Source of the DNA: Salinispora tropica CNB-440
Lineage (GTDB): Bacteria > Actinomycetota > Actinomycetes > Mycobacteriales > Micromonosporaceae
Assembly: GCF_000016425.1 (NCBI RefSeq)
Contig: NC_009380.1
Location: 3,910,144 to 3,974,143, forward strand
Reading direction: 5' to 3'
Length of the DNA: 64,000 nt
A program made the position numbers and the translations under genes. Shown here piece after piece: positions 55,215 to 64,000 of this stretch (within the stretch, counting starts at the first letter, position 1; every line of letters starts with the position of its first letter). The notes under the pieces were generated by a model. The model made no database searches. It was not told where the DNA came from and saw only the letters and a program-made list of their open reading frames with translations.

Positions 55215-56438
55215 TCAGCCGAGCAGGTCCCGCACCACCGCGTCAGCGAGCAGCCGACCGCGCAGGGTCAACACCGCCCGACCGTCGCCGTACGCCGCCT
55301 CGGCCAGCAGACCTGCCGCCCGGGCCCGATCGGCACCGGCACGGCCGACGGGGTCCAGCACGTCCAGCGGCAGGCCTGCGGCGAGCCGGAGACGCAGCAT
55401 GACGTCCTCCAGGTACGCCTCGTCGGCGGTCAACACTTCCCGGGCCAAGCCCGGCGACGCCCCCGCCGCGAGCCGTTGCGCGTACGCCGTGGGGTGTTTG
55501 ACATTCCACCAGCGCACCCCACCGACGTGGCTGTGCGCCCCCGGGCCGAGACCCCACCAGTTGCCGCCAGTCCAGTACAAGAGGTTGTGCCGGCACCGGG
55601 CAGCCGGCGTCCGCGACCAGTTGGAGACCTCGTACCAGGAGAAGCCGGCCGCATCGAGGGCCGCCTCCGCGGCCAGGTAGCGGTCCGCGGCGACGTCGTC
55701 ACAGGGCTGCGCCACCTCACCCCGCCGCACCTGGGCCGCGAGCCGGGTCCCCTCCTCCACGATCAGGGAGTATGCGCTGACGTGGTCCACCCCCGCGGCG
55801 ACCACCTCGTCGAGCGAGGCGGCGAAGTCGGCCGCACTCTCCCCCGGCGTCCCGTAGATCAGGTCCAGGTTGACGTGGTCGAACCCGGCCTCCCGGGCCT
55901 CCCCGGCGGCGGCGATGGCCCGGCCGGCGCTGTGCCGCCGGTCCAGGATCGCGAGCACCCCGGGCGACGCGGACTGCATCCCCAGCGAAATCCTCGTGTA
56001 GCCGGCGGCCCGCAGTGCGGCGAGGGATCGCGGGGTGACCGACTCCGGGTTGGCCTCCGTGGTGACCTCCGCGTCGGTGGCCAGTCCCCAGGTGCGGTCG
56101 ATCGCGTCGAGAATTCGCGCGAGGTCCGCGGCGGGCAGCAGAGTGGGGGTGCCGCCGCCGACGAAGACCGTGTCGACCCGGGACGGGCGGTTCTCGCCCA
56201 GCACCCGGGCAGCCAACGCGAGTTCGGCGAGGACGGTGTCGGCGTACTCCTCCCGGCTGGCGCCACCACCCAGCTCCGCCGCCGTGTAGGTATTGAAATC
56301 GCAGTACCCACATCGGCTGGCGCAGAAGGGGACGTGTACGTACACGCCGAACCCCCGCGCTCCCACCGAGGTCAGGGCGGCTGTGGGCAGCGATCCATCC
56401 ACGGGGATGGTCTCGCCTGCTGGTAGGAGACCGGGCAT
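55215..56438 (-). CDS. hemW: Heme chaperone HemW (radical SAM, coproporphyrinogen III oxidase-like)
   Basis: This 407-residue radical SAM protein has the CxxxCxxC cluster motif in PFCASRCGYCDF and a GGGTPTLL glycine motif. The HemW-type segment VNLDLIYGTPGESAADF and a C-terminal HemN-like domain follow. The HemW family delivers heme rather than oxidising coproporphyrinogen in most studied cases. ATG 56438 was chosen; a start at 56459 would overlap the divergent hydratase gene. It is commonly found near hrcA in Actinobacteria, as here. Confidence 0.9.
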   Translation of the reverse strand: MPGLLPAGETIPVDGSLPTAALTSVGARGFGVYVHVPFCASRCGYCDFNTYTAAELGGGASREEYADTVLAELALAARVLGENRPSRVDTVFVGGGTPTLLPAADLARILDAIDRTWGLATDAEVTTEANPESVTPRSLAALRAAGYTRISLGMQSASPGVLAILDRRHSAGRAIAAAGEAREAGFDHVNLDLIYGTPGESAADFAASLDEVVAAGVDHVSAYSLIVEEGTRLAAQVRRGEVAQPCDDVAADRYLAAEAALDAAGFSWYEVSNWSRTPAARCRHNLLYWTGGNWWGLGPGAHSHVGGVRWWNVKHPTAYAQRLAAGASPGLAREVLTADEAYLEDVMLRLRLAAGLPLDVLDPVGRAGADRARAAGLLAEAAYGDGRAVLTLRGRLLADAVVRDLLG

Positions 56439-56457
56439 GGCCACTAGTGTGCCCGGC

Positions 56458-57240
56458 ATGACCTCTCCCGACGCGCTGGTGCGAACCGTCACGGCCGGCG
56501 GGGTGACCACCCTCACCCTGGACAGCCCGCACAACCGCAACGCGCTCTCCACTCCGCTGATGACCCAGCTGCTCGACGGGCTCGCCACGGCGGTCGCCGA
56601 CGACACCGTACGCGCGGTCGTGCTGGACCACTCCGGACCGGTCTTCTGCTCCGGTGCCGACCTGAAGGAGACCGCCGCCGCGTACGCCAGCGGGACGGTG
56701 CCGGCCGGGATGCTCGGTGACGTGCTCGCCGCCGTCTGGGAGTGCCCGAAGCCGGTGGTGGCGCGGGTCGCCGGGCCGGCACGGGCCGGCGGACTGGGCC
56801 TGATCGCCGCGGCCGACCTGGCGGTCTGCGCCCAGGAGGCGACGTTTGCGTTCACCGAGGTACGGATCGGGGTCATCCCAGCGGTGATCTCGGCGACCGT
56901 CCTGCCCCGGCTGCGGCCCCGCGCCGCGGCCGAGCTGTATCTGACCGGTGACACCTTCGACGGGCAACGGGCCGCCGACGTCGGTCTGGTCACCGCGGCG
57001 GTGCCGCTGGCAGAGCTGGACGCCGCCGTGGCCCGCTACTGCGACTCGCTGGTCCGGGGCGCACCCGGCGCGCTGGCGGGGGCCAAGCAGCTGCTCCGCC
57101 GCCCCACGGTGGACGACCTGCGGGGCGAGCTCGCTAGTCTGGCAGCGCTCTCCACCGACTACTTCCTCTCCGTGGAGGGCCGGGAGGGCGTGACCGCATT
57201 CCGGGAGAAGCGGCCAGCGAGCTGGGTACCGGGCGAGTAG
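56458..57240 (+). CDS. Enoyl-CoA hydratase/isomerase family protein
   Basis: This 260-residue crotonase-fold protein has the CoA-binding SPHNRNALSTPLM, the oxyanion-hole segment SGPVFCSGADLKE and the second oxyanion segment GPARAGGLGLIAAADLA. The catalytic glutamates of true hydratases are not obvious in the usual places, so the exact reaction is uncertain. ATG at 56458, divergent from hemW with 19 nt between starts. Confidence 0.85.
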   Translation: MTSPDALVRTVTAGGVTTLTLDSPHNRNALSTPLMTQLLDGLATAVADDTVRAVVLDHSGPVFCSGADLKETAAAYASGTVPAGMLGDVLAAVWECPKPVVARVAGPARAGGLGLIAAADLAVCAQEATFAFTEVRIGVIPAVISATVLPRLRPRAAAELYLTGDTFDGQRAADVGLVTAAVPLAELDAAVARYCDSLVRGAPGALAGAKQLLRRPTVDDLRGELASLAALSTDYFLSVEGREGVTAFREKRPASWVPGE

Positions 57241-57411
57241 GCCCGGGTTTCTGGCCGGCTCGGCACGGGAAGTCGCTGGCGCCAACCGCCGGCTCGACGC
57301 ACCGTCAGCCGAACCGACCGAGCGCCTCGGGCGGCACCGCCCGGGCTGGCCGGCGGCCCACCGGTCACACGGGGCTTACGCTTGTCGGACTCGTCGAAAC
57401 AGGGGGTGCAG

Positions 57412-58266
57412 GTGCGGACTCGGGCAGTCGTGGCGACTGGTGTCGTCCTCGTGCTCGTCGCGATGGTCGGGCTCTTCGTCGCCTTCCAGCACATCGCGGG
57501 CGGGCTTCGGTTCCCGTTCGCCGGGCGGAGCTGCACGGTTCAGGCAGCCGGCCAGGTCGAGCTGGATGCCGGCCAGATGGCCAATGCAGCGACGATCGCG
57601 GCTATCGGTGCGCAGCGCGGTATGCCGGAACGCGCGGTCGTGGTGGCGCTGGCGACCGCATACCAGGAATCGGGGCTGCGCAACCTGGCCGGCGGCGACC
57701 GAGACTCGGTGGGCCTGTTCCAGCAACGGCCCAGCCAGGGCTGGGGCTCGCCGGCCGAGATCCGGGACCCGCGTTACGCCACGAACACCTTCTACGCTGC
57801 GCTGGCGAAGGTGCGCGACTGGGAAGAGATGCGGGTCACCGATGCCGCCCAGACGGTGCAGCGGTCGGCCTTTCCGGAGGCGTACCAGAAGTGGGCGGAC
57901 GAGTCGGAGGTGCTGAGCCGGGCTCTGCTCGGTCAGACCAGCGGGGCGGTGGCCTGCGCCGTCAGCGACAATTCAGAGCGCCGCGGCGCCGCGGCGACCG
58001 CGGCACTGACCCAGGGGCTCGCCCTGGACTGGGGGCTCGCCCCCGAAGCCGCGGCAGCCGGCCCGGACCGGCTGACCGTGACCGTGGACGACGAGCAGGG
58101 CGGCTGGCGGTACGCGCACTGGCTGGTGTCACACGCCCAGGACAACGGAGTCCAACTGGTCCGCTTCCAAGGGCTACAGTGGACTGCGGAGAAGGGCGTC
58201 TGGGACCCGGTAGCCGGCAAGCAGAACCCGACCCAGGTGGTTGCCGAGGTCCTCGACGCTTCCTGA
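57412..58266 (+). CDS. Exported lysozyme-like protein
   Basis: This 284-residue protein starts with a signal-anchor helix (AVVATGVVLVLVAMVGLFVAF). A lytic-transglycosylase-like core follows: a helix with the putative catalytic Glu in TAYQESGLRNLAGGD and the SVGLFQQRPSQGWG segment, equivalent to the GLMQ motif. Similar actinobacterial proteins are often named 'heavy metal transporter' without support. A cell-wall hydrolase role is inferred from the motifs. GTG 57412 follows AGGGGG; a TTG at 57382 is less likely. Confidence 0.75.
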   Translation: MRTRAVVATGVVLVLVAMVGLFVAFQHIAGGLRFPFAGRSCTVQAAGQVELDAGQMANAATIAAIGAQRGMPERAVVVALATAYQESGLRNLAGGDRDSVGLFQQRPSQGWGSPAEIRDPRYATNTFYAALAKVRDWEEMRVTDAAQTVQRSAFPEAYQKWADESEVLSRALLGQTSGAVACAVSDNSERRGAAATAALTQGLALDWGLAPEAAAAGPDRLTVTVDDEQGGWRYAHWLVSHAQDNGVQLVRFQGLQWTAEKGVWDPVAGKQNPTQVVAEVLDAS

Positions 58267-58323
58267 GGTCAACCGACTAGCCAGCTGATCTGGCTCGAGA
58301 AGCCAGCCAGTCGATGCCGGCTG

Positions 58324-58605
58324 TCAGCCCTGGACCTGCCAACTGCCGGCGAAGGCCATGGCGGCCTTACCGTGCACACGGTGGCTCCGCCAGCCGCTGC
58401 TGGCTGGAACGAGACCGACGCCCGAACCCTCGCCACCGGCACGCGCCGCCTGGACCTTCTTCGGCGCCTCGCTACCCTCGCCCATCATCCAGAATGCCAG
58501 CTCGCTCCGGTCGGCTGCCGCGTCCGAGCCCACACAAGCCGACAGCACCATCGCGGCCGAAGCCACAACGGCGGTGACCGGGGCCAACCGCTTCCACCTG
58601 TTCAC
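58324..58605 (-). pseudogene. Decayed sugar ABC transporter substrate-binding lipoprotein
   Basis: From the GTG at 58605 (with GAGGGGGAAA upstream) the product begins VNRWKRLAPVTAVVASAAMV with the lipobox LSACVGS and ELAFWMMGEGSEAPKKV, the N-terminus of family-1 solute-binding lipoproteins. After about 45 residues, family-like sequence stops. A short HGKAAMAFAGSWQ stretch, typical of the middle of such proteins, follows just before the stop. About 300 residues are missing and no permease genes are nearby. It is a deletion remnant. Confidence 0.7.
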
Positions 58606-58710
58606 GCCGTTTCCCCCTCGCACGGCCGGCGCAGAGCTTCTGCGCCGCATGGTAGGAAAAATTCCGTTACGGCAGGGGCGCCAGTCAGCGGACTCCCGCA
58701 GGACACCGGA

Positions 58711-58995
58711 TCACCGGTGGGCACTGCCACGGCGCCCGCCCACGCGCGCCACCACGGCCACCGCGACAGCGGCGAAAGTGACCTGGAGCAGCAGCTCACG
58801 CCAGTCGAATCCGTCGGCATCGGCGAAGCCGACGGATCGGGCGACGATCGCCCCGAGCAACGCGGCACCGACACCGATCAGGAGGTGCAGCCAGCCGGGC
58901 ATATCCTGCCGCCCCGGCACAACCAGACGGCCCAGCGCACCGACGATCAGACCGACGAGCAGTGTGGTGAGGATGCCGGAGACGGTCAGCTCCAC
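58711..58995 (-). CDS. GlsB/YeaQ/YmgE family stress-response membrane protein
   Basis: This 94-residue protein has three helices and glycine-rich spacing: LTTLLVGLIVGALGRLVVPG, then WLHLLIGVGAALLGAIVA, then LLLQVTFAAVAVAVVARVGG. This is the transglycosylase-associated (DUF) family. GTG start with GAGGAGAA upstream. It lies downstream of lepA in the same direction after 164 nt. Confidence 0.85.
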   Translation of the reverse strand: MELTVSGILTTLLVGLIVGALGRLVVPGRQDMPGWLHLLIGVGAALLGAIVARSVGFADADGFDWRELLLQVTFAAVAVAVVARVGGRRGSAHR

Positions 58996-59159
58996 GGTCG
59001 TTCTCCTCTGCCGGGAAGGGCGAGTCCGGTGTGACCGGCGGCGCGGTGGTGCACCGTTCCCGACCTGAGGAGCCCCAAACCGGCCCGTCTACCGCAGCCG
59101 CACCGGGCACCGGCGCCTCGGACCGACGTCGGGTGCCCGCTGCGCCCCGGCGGCCGCGC

Positions 59160-61040
59160 TCACTTCTTACCGGGCGTCTTGCCGCCGCCTCCGGAGTCTG
59201 CGGAGAGCGCGGCGATGAATGCCTCCTGCGGAACCTCGACCCGGCCCACCATCTTCATCCGCTTCTTGCCCTCCTTCTGCTTCTCCAGCAGCTTGCGCTT
59301 GCGGCTGATGTCACCGCCGTAGCACTTCGCCAGGACGTCCTTGCGGATCGCGCGGATCGTCTCACGGGCGATCACCCGGCTGCCGATCGCCGCCTGGATG
59401 GGCACCTCGAACTGCTGACGGGGGATCAGGGAGCGCAACTTCGCGGCGATGGTGGTGCCGTAGGCGTACGCCTTGTCCTTGTGCACGATCGCACTGAACG
59501 CGTCAACCGGCTCACCGTGCAGCAGGATGTCCACCTTGACCAGGTCGGAGGACTGCTCGCCGGAGGGCTCGTAGTCCAGCGACGCGTACCCCTTGGTGCG
59601 GCTCTTGAGCTGATCGAAGAAGTCGAAAATAATTTCTGCCAGCGGCAGCGTGTAGCGCAGCTCCACCCGGTCGGCGGAGAGGTAGTCCATGCCAAGTAGC
59701 GTGCCGCGGCGGCCCTGGCAGAGCTCCATGACCGCGCCGACAAAGTCGTTCGGGGTCAACACCGTGGCGCGCACCACCGGCTCGTACACCTCGGCGATCT
59801 TGCCGGTCGGGTACTCGCTCGGGTTGGTCACCACGACCTCCTCGCCGTCCTCGTTGATGGCCCGGTAGACCACGTTCGGCGCGGTGGAGATCAGGTCGAG
59901 GTTGAACTCCCGCTCCAGCCGCTCCCGGATGATCTCCAGGTGCAGCAGGCCGAGAAAGCCGCAGCGAAAGCCGAAACCGAGCGCACCGGAGGTCTCCGGT
60001 TCGTAGGTCAGCGCCGCGTCATTGAGCTTGAGCCTGTCCAACGCGTCGCGCAGGTTCGGGTAGTCCGACCCGTCGATCGGGTAGAGGCCGGAGTAGACCA
60101 TCGGCTTTGGGTCCTTGTACCCGCCGAGCGGCTCACCCGCCGGCCGCGCGTTGATGGTGACGGTGTCGCCGACCCGCGACTGCCGGACGTCCTTCACGCC
60201 GGTGATCAGATACCCCACCTCGCCGACGCCGAGGGCATCCGCCTTGACCATCTCCGGGGAGATCACACCGATCTCCAGCAGCTCGTGGACCGCACCGGTG
60301 GACATCATCTTGATCCGGTCCCGGGCGCTGATCCGCCCGTCGACCACCCGGACGTAGGTGACCACGCCCCGGTAGACGTCGTACACGGAGTCGAAGATCA
60401 TTGCCCGGGCCGACGACTCCGCCACACCGACCGGCGGGGTGAACTGCCGCACGATCTCGTCAAGCAGAAACGGCACGCCCTCGCCGGTCTTGCCGGAGAC
60501 CCGGATACAGTCCGCCGGATCGCCACCGATCAGGTGGGCCAGCTCCTCGGCGTACTTCTCCGGCTGCGCCGCCGGCAGGTCGATCTTGTTGAGCACCGGA
60601 ATGATGTGCAGGTCGTTCTCGAGCGCCAGGTAGAGGTTGGCCAGGGTCTGTGCCTCGATGCCCTGGGCGGCGTCCACCAGCAGGATCGCACCCTCACAGG
60701 CCGCCAGGGAACGGGACACCTCGTAGGTGAAGTCGACGTGCCCCGGGGTGTCGATCATGTTGAGTACGGCGCTCTCGCCGACCCGCTCCCCCTCCCGGAT
60801 CGCCCACGGCATCCGGACGGCCTGACTCTTGATGGTGATCCCGCGCTCCCGCTCGATGTCCATCCGATCGAGGTATTGCGCCCGCATCTGTCGGGGGTCG
60901 ACCACACCGGTGAGCTGCAACATCCGGTCGGCCAGGGTCGACTTCCCATGATCGATGTGGGCGATGATGCAGAAGTTCCGGATACGCGCCGGTTCGGTGG
61001 CACCAGGAGTGTTCGCGCCGGAATCGAGCGTCGGTGGCAC
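59160..61040 (-). CDS. lepA: Elongation factor 4 (LepA)
   Basis: This 626-residue translational GTPase back-translocates stalled ribosomes. G1 is [12 protein letters not shown], the switch I region is [15 protein letters not shown]3 is DTPGHVDF and G4 is NKID. The LepA-specific C-terminal domain ends with [17 protein letters not shown] and a short Gly/Lys tail. GTG 61040 (VPPTLDSG) gives the usual actinobacterial length; in-frame starts up to 61112 are possible. Confidence 0.96.
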   Translation of the reverse strand: MPPTLDSGANTPGATEPARIRNFCIIAHIDHGKSTLADRMLQLTGVVDPRQMRAQYLDRMDIERERGITIKSQAVRMPWAIREGERVGESAVLNMIDTPGHVDFTYEVSRSLAACEGAILLVDAAQGIEAQTLANLYLALENDLHIIPVLNKIDLPAAQPEKYAEELAHLIGGDPADCIRVSGKTGEGVPFLLDEIVRQFTPPVGVAESSARAMIFDSVYDVYRGVVTYVRVVDGRISARDRIKMMSTGAVHELLEIGVISPEMVKADALGVGEVGYLITGVKDVRQSRVGDTVTINARPAGEPLGGYKDPKPMVYSGLYPIDGSDYPNLRDALDRLKLNDAALTYEPETSGALGFGFRCGFLGLLHLEIIRERLEREFNLDLISTAPNVVYRAINEDGEEVVVTNPSEYPTGKIAEVYEPVVRATVLTPNDFVGAVMELCQGRRGTLLGMDYLSADRVELRYTLPLAEIIFDFFDQLKSRTKGYASLDYEPSGEQSSDLVKVDILLHGEPVDAFSAIVHKDKAYAYGTTIAAKLRSLIPRQQFEVPIQAAIGSRVIARETIRAIRKDVLAKCYGGDISRKRKLLEKQKEGKKRMKMVGRVEVPQEAFIAALSADSGGGGKTPGKK

Positions 61041-61236
61041 AGCGGTCCGTTCTGGTCGACTGACGTTGAGCAGGCCGGCGCGGCACCGGCCCCCTCTATG
61101 CTCCCACGCCACGCTCGCGGGTCCGCTGCGCGGGCAAACCCGAGCACCCCCGCTGGCGAACCCGGCGTACTCGCCGGCAGGCCGGACTGTTCGCCCGGGC
61201 AGCTCGGCGAATCGCTGAAGGCTGGACGGGACCCGC

Positions 61237-61773
61237 CTACTCGCCCGGCGGCTCGACGAAGAGGGCCGCGAGCTTCGGGAGCCGACGGCGAGCCTCCTCC
61301 GCGTCGTCGAAGTCCCAGAAGTCGTTCAGGTCCGGCACCGGGATCGGGTCCCGGTGTGCCGGCAGCTCGGCCGCGGTCGCCTTCCGGTACGCCTCCCAGG
61401 GCACCGCCAGCATTCGGGCGCAGGCGAACTCCTCGCCCGACAACGACGCGGTCCGTACCGGCGGCAGCTCGGCCAGCGAGTCCGGCTCGGCGACGGCGCG
61501 CGCGAACACGTCGCGCCCTTGGGTCATCAGCCAGCCACGAAAGTTATGGAAGTCGTCGTCGGAGATACCTCCGTTGATCAGGTACGCCGCGCCCCACAGG
61601 TCCACCCGGTGGGAGGCGGCCAACACCCGGGCCTGGTGCCGCGTGTATCCGAGGATCTCCTCCGGCTCCCGCGTCGCCAGCAGGGCGACGGCCCGAACGG
61701 CGACCGCGTCCGGCCCTCCCCCCTCCCCCACCCGGGCCTGGTCAATCAGCTGCCAGAAGTCGTCGGTCCGCAT
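61237..61773 (-). CDS. DUF4240 domain protein
   Basis: This 178-residue protein begins [16 protein letters not shown] and has [20 protein letters not shown] followed by [13 protein letters not shown], the DUF4240 pattern. The family has no known function. The ATG at 61773 starts the domain; the open frame upstream is Arg-rich and not conserved. It lies 154 nt from the divergent kinase gene. Confidence 0.85.
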   Translation of the reverse strand: MRTDDFWQLIDQARVGEGGGPDAVAVRAVALLATREPEEILGYTRHQARVLAASHRVDLWGAAYLINGGISDDDFHNFRGWLMTQGRDVFARAVAEPDSLAELPPVRTASLSGEEFACARMLAVPWEAYRKATAAELPAHRDPIPVPDLNDFWDFDDAEEARRRLPKLAALFVEPPGE

Positions 61774-61927
61774 GGCCCGGCAGTCTTCCAGAACTCGCCG
61801 ATGATGGGGTGTCCAACGACCCTGCCGAGTCCGCCGACCTGGGACGGCCAGCGACATCCGTCTTTCCTTCGTCGACACATTGCCTGCTTTACCCGGTGGA
61901 CTCGCAAATCCGTACGACACTGGGAAG

Positions 61928-63013
61928 ATGCCGAGTTCACCCCCGCACCCCGTGGCCACCCGCCGACCCGGCTGGTCCGACCTGCCAGTGGGTATGCGAG
62001 CAGCCCTCGCCGACCGTCTCGGCGCCCCCGTGGTCGCCACCCGCGCCGCGACCGCCGGCTTCACCCGTGGCTTCGCCGGGGTGCTGTCCGCCGCCGACGG
62101 CGGCCGGGTCTTCGTCAAGGCCGCGCCCCGCGACTCCCACCTGGCCAACTGGTACTGGCGGGAAGCAGCGGTTCTCGACCGGCTCCCGGCTGGGCTGCCG
62201 GCACCCCGAACCCGCTGGACCCTGGCGGAATCCGGCTGGTTCGCCGTCGCCCTCGACGCGGTCGACGGCTACCCGCCCGGACGCCCGTCGGGGCCGTCGG
62301 AGTTGGCCACCATTCTGACCGCGTACGCGGATGTCGCCGCCGCCCTGAACCCACCGCCCAGCGACCTCGCCGCGCTCAACCCGCCGCACCTGGCCGACCT
62401 GGCCCAGGCCGACATTCTCCGCTGGGGTGACGTGGCAGCCGGCCGGGAGGCCCCTCCGCCGCTGCCGGTCGGGCTCGAGCAGCGACTGCCCGAACTGGTC
62501 GGGCTCGAGTCCCGGCTCCCGGGGTACCTCGCCCCGGCGTCCGGGTTGATCCACGGCGACCTGCGGCCGGACAACGTGCTCCTCACCCCACACGGGCAGG
62601 TGTGGTTCTGCGACTGGACCTGGCTGTGCCGCGGTCCGGCCTGGTTTGATCTGGTCACACTCCTTCTCGGGGGGCATGGCGTGGAGCAGCAGGAGGTCAC
62701 TGTCGCAGCGCTGGCCGTAGCCGGCGGCACGAGCTCACCGACCGGCCCGGCAAGCTCCGCCTTCCCGGAGGCCACCGTCGGAACGGCGCCCGCCCTGACC
62801 ACCGACTGGCTGGACGCCGCCTTCGCGGCCCATCCGGCTGCCGCCGACGCCCCTCCGGATGCCCTGGATGTCACGCTGGCGGCGCTGGCCGGCTACTTCC
62901 TCACCACCGCAGCCGTGGTGCCGGAGACCGCGACCGAGCAGCTCGTGGCCCACCAACGCCACAGCGGCGTGTACGCGCTCGACTGGCTCGCCCGCCGCCA
63001 GGGCTGGAGCTGA
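61928..63013 (+). CDS. Aminoglycoside phosphotransferase-fold kinase
   Basis: This 361-residue protein has the APH kinase fold: Lys in VFVKAAPRDSHLAN for ATP, the catalytic loop LIHGDLRPDNVLL and the metal motif VWFCDWTW. Such proteins phosphorylate aminoglycosides, choline or other small molecules; the substrate is unknown. ATG 61928 follows GGGAAG. It is followed by rpsT after 185 nt. Confidence 0.85.
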   Translation: MPSSPPHPVATRRPGWSDLPVGMRAALADRLGAPVVATRAATAGFTRGFAGVLSAADGGRVFVKAAPRDSHLANWYWREAAVLDRLPAGLPAPRTRWTLAESGWFAVALDAVDGYPPGRPSGPSELATILTAYADVAAALNPPPSDLAALNPPHLADLAQADILRWGDVAAGREAPPPLPVGLEQRLPELVGLESRLPGYLAPASGLIHGDLRPDNVLLTPHGQVWFCDWTWLCRGPAWFDLVTLLLGGHGVEQQEVTVAALAVAGGTSSPTGPASSAFPEATVGTAPALTTDWLDAAFAAHPAAADAPPDALDVTLAALAGYFLTTAAVVPETATEQLVAHQRHSGVYALDWLARRQGWS

Positions 63014-63029
63014 GCCCTACTGGACGAAG

Positions 63030-63066
63030 AGCTCCGCCGCCTCACCGTAAAGCTCCGCCGCCTCAC
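63030..63066 (+). repeat. 16-nt direct repeat upstream of rpsT
   Basis: AGCTCCGCCGCCTCAC occurs at 63030-63045 and 63051-63066, separated by 5 nt. It lies just after the kinase stop codon and upstream of the rpsT promoter region. Confidence 0.7.
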
Positions 63067-63198
63067 TATGCCCGTCGATGGCCTGGAGGCGGCTTTGGCT
63101 CCACCCGAGCGACCTGGTAGCCTGGCTCTTCGCGCAGCGATGACGCATGCTCGCCGCGCGGATGCAGACCAACCCGAGCTATCAGACGAGGCTGTCGC

Positions 63199-63465
63199 GT
63201 GGCGAACATCAAGTCCCAGATCAAGCGCAACCGGCAGAACGAGAAGCGCCGGCTGCGTAACAAGTCGGTCAAGTCGTCGCTGAAGACCGCCATCCGCAAG
63301 TTCCACGAGGCCGCCGAGACCGGTGACGTGGAGAAGGCGACGGTTCTCATGCGCGATGCCGCCCGCAAGCTGGACAAGGCCGCCAGTAAGGGCGTTATCC
63401 ACGCCAACCAGGCTGCGAACCGTAAGTCGGCTATCGCCAAGCGCGTGGCGTCGTTCTCCGCCTGA
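63199..63465 (+). CDS. rpsT: 30S ribosomal protein S20
   Basis: This 88-residue basic protein begins with the S20 signature [20 protein letters not shown] and continues as two long helices to [16 protein letters not shown]. It stabilises 16S rRNA in the 30S subunit. GTG start. A terminator with a T-rich arm follows at once. In Actinobacteria it lies near lepA in opposite orientation, as here. Confidence 0.97.
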   Translation: MANIKSQIKRNRQNEKRRLRNKSVKSSLKTAIRKFHEAAETGDVEKATVLMRDAARKLDKAASKGVIHANQAANRKSAIAKRVASFSA

Positions 63466-63482
63466 CCCAGCCATACCAGGTT

Positions 63483-63523
63483 AGGTCGAAACCCCGGTCC
63501 GATCCGGTCCGGGGTTTTGACCT
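63483..63523 (+). terminator. Terminator after rpsT
   Basis: A 15-bp stem (63483-63497 with 63509-63523, one G-T pair) ends in GGGGTTTTGACCT. It lies 17 nt after the stop. Confidence 0.85.
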
Positions 63524-63542
63524 GTTTGCCGTCCGCCGACGT

Positions 63543-63983
63543 TCAGCGATCGGTCGGGGGCACCTCTCGCGCTGCGGCCGGAATCGTCTCCCCGGGGGAC
63601 TCCAGGGCGGACTGGACGACGACGCCGGGCACGCTGTGCCAGATCCAGCCAACCCGCGCGGTGCCGACCACCGGTTCCATCTGGTGACGGAATCGGTCCC
63701 GCTCCTGGTCGGGCACGAGAGCCGCGGAGCGGACGACCCGCGCCGCCACCACGTCGTTGACTTTCACCATCACCGCGACCATCGCCGGCAGCACCAGCAC
63801 TGACCACCAGCTGACCAGTTCAGCGAGTGCCAGCAGCGCCGCCAGCGCGACGGCCCCCTCGAAGAAGACGAAGCAGAGCACCCCGCCGGGGTTGACGAAC
63901 CGCAGCCCCAGGAGGCGCGCGTACAACGGCCGGTGTCGGTCCTCCTCCGCGACCAGCGTGGCCCAGGATCTCGGTCCGGTCAC
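63543..63983 (-). CDS. Hypothetical membrane protein
   Basis: This 146-residue protein has two adjacent hydrophobic helices (VLCFVFFEGAVALAALLALA and WSVLVLPAMVAVMVKV) between charged ends. Its N-terminus, AEEDRHRPLYARLLGLRFVN, is conserved-looking. No domain was recognised. GTG start at 63983, 17 nt from the window edge. It converges on rpsT. Confidence 0.65.
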   Translation of the reverse strand: MTGPRSWATLVAEEDRHRPLYARLLGLRFVNPGGVLCFVFFEGAVALAALLALAELVSWWSVLVLPAMVAVMVKVNDVVAARVVRSAALVPDQERDRFRHQMEPVVGTARVGWIWHSVPGVVVQSALESPGETIPAAAREVPPTDR

Positions 63984-64000
63984 CGGACGCCGCCCTGCCG

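Noticed and set aside
58261-58323. Terminator after the lysozyme-like gene
   Set aside because: Only a 6-bp stem (AGCCAG/CTGGCT) with alternative pairings was found, too weak to list as a feature.
59940-61577. A 545-codon open frame antisense to lepA
   Set aside because: lepA has all GTPase motifs. The antisense product is His/Arg-rich noise.

Overview
The window is high-GC DNA of an actinobacterium. GTG starts are frequent, GTGA/ATGA translational overlaps are common, and gene order is typical of the group (hrcA-dnaJ-rsmE-HIT-phoH-ybeY-corC-era-recO-uppS). Tandem beta-helix 'Pmp-like' genes, a BCCT osmolyte transporter and the housekeeping clusters fit a marine Micromonosporaceae such as Salinispora. 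The genus is an inference; nothing in the window proves it.

Accessory region, about 1-11.2 kb. Four paralogous secreted right-handed beta-helix proteins lie here: one truncated by the window edge, one +, one convergent -, and one further right on +. They share a His-rich N-terminal tail, a signal segment, a charged linker, GGG[IV] repeats and a Cys-containing C-terminal cap. Two of them share an identical 14-nt motif about 115-135 nt upstream of their starts. The fourth paralog sits in what looks like a decayed integrative element of about 3.6 kb (7585-11190). That element is inserted at the 3' end of a tRNA-Met gene, bounded by a 36-nt core duplication with arm-type repeats just inside, and carries an internally deleted tyrosine integrase and a frameshifted small membrane protein. 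Between the Pmp groups are an ArsR-VOC operon with a palindromic operator, an amidase and an orphan ORF.

Middle region, 11.3-43.4 kb. This holds an FAD oxidoreductase plus MMPL exporter pair, tRNA-Asn, an ABC-2 drug-type exporter, dnaG, a BCCT transporter, a siderophore-interacting protein with an iron-box palindrome, dgt, pyruvate phosphate dikinase, a GH20 hexosaminidase, a secreted C39-like peptidase, dus and glyS. A complete zinc uptake operon (znuA-znuC-znuB) follows, headed by a Zur-like palindrome and tailed by an ArsR/SmtB sensor with an intact alpha-5 zinc-site pattern. Next come a TPP riboswitch controlling ykoE-ykoD-ykoC (an ECF-type thiamine/HMP transporter) and gnd.

Core region, 43.4-64 kb. 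A long minus-strand run goes from hrcA (with a CIRCE operator) through dnaJ, rsmE, HIT, phoH, ybeY, a CorC/HlyC protein, a cytidine-deaminase-like protein without zinc ligands, era, an inserted acyltransferase and recO to uppS. Beyond it lie hemW, enoyl-CoA hydratase, a lysozyme-like exported protein, a decayed sugar-binding lipoprotein, lepA, rpsT and small conserved genes.

No CRISPR array, IS element with a transposase, or rRNA gene was seen. The features most worth a second look are the Pmp family with its shared leader and the element that carries one copy.
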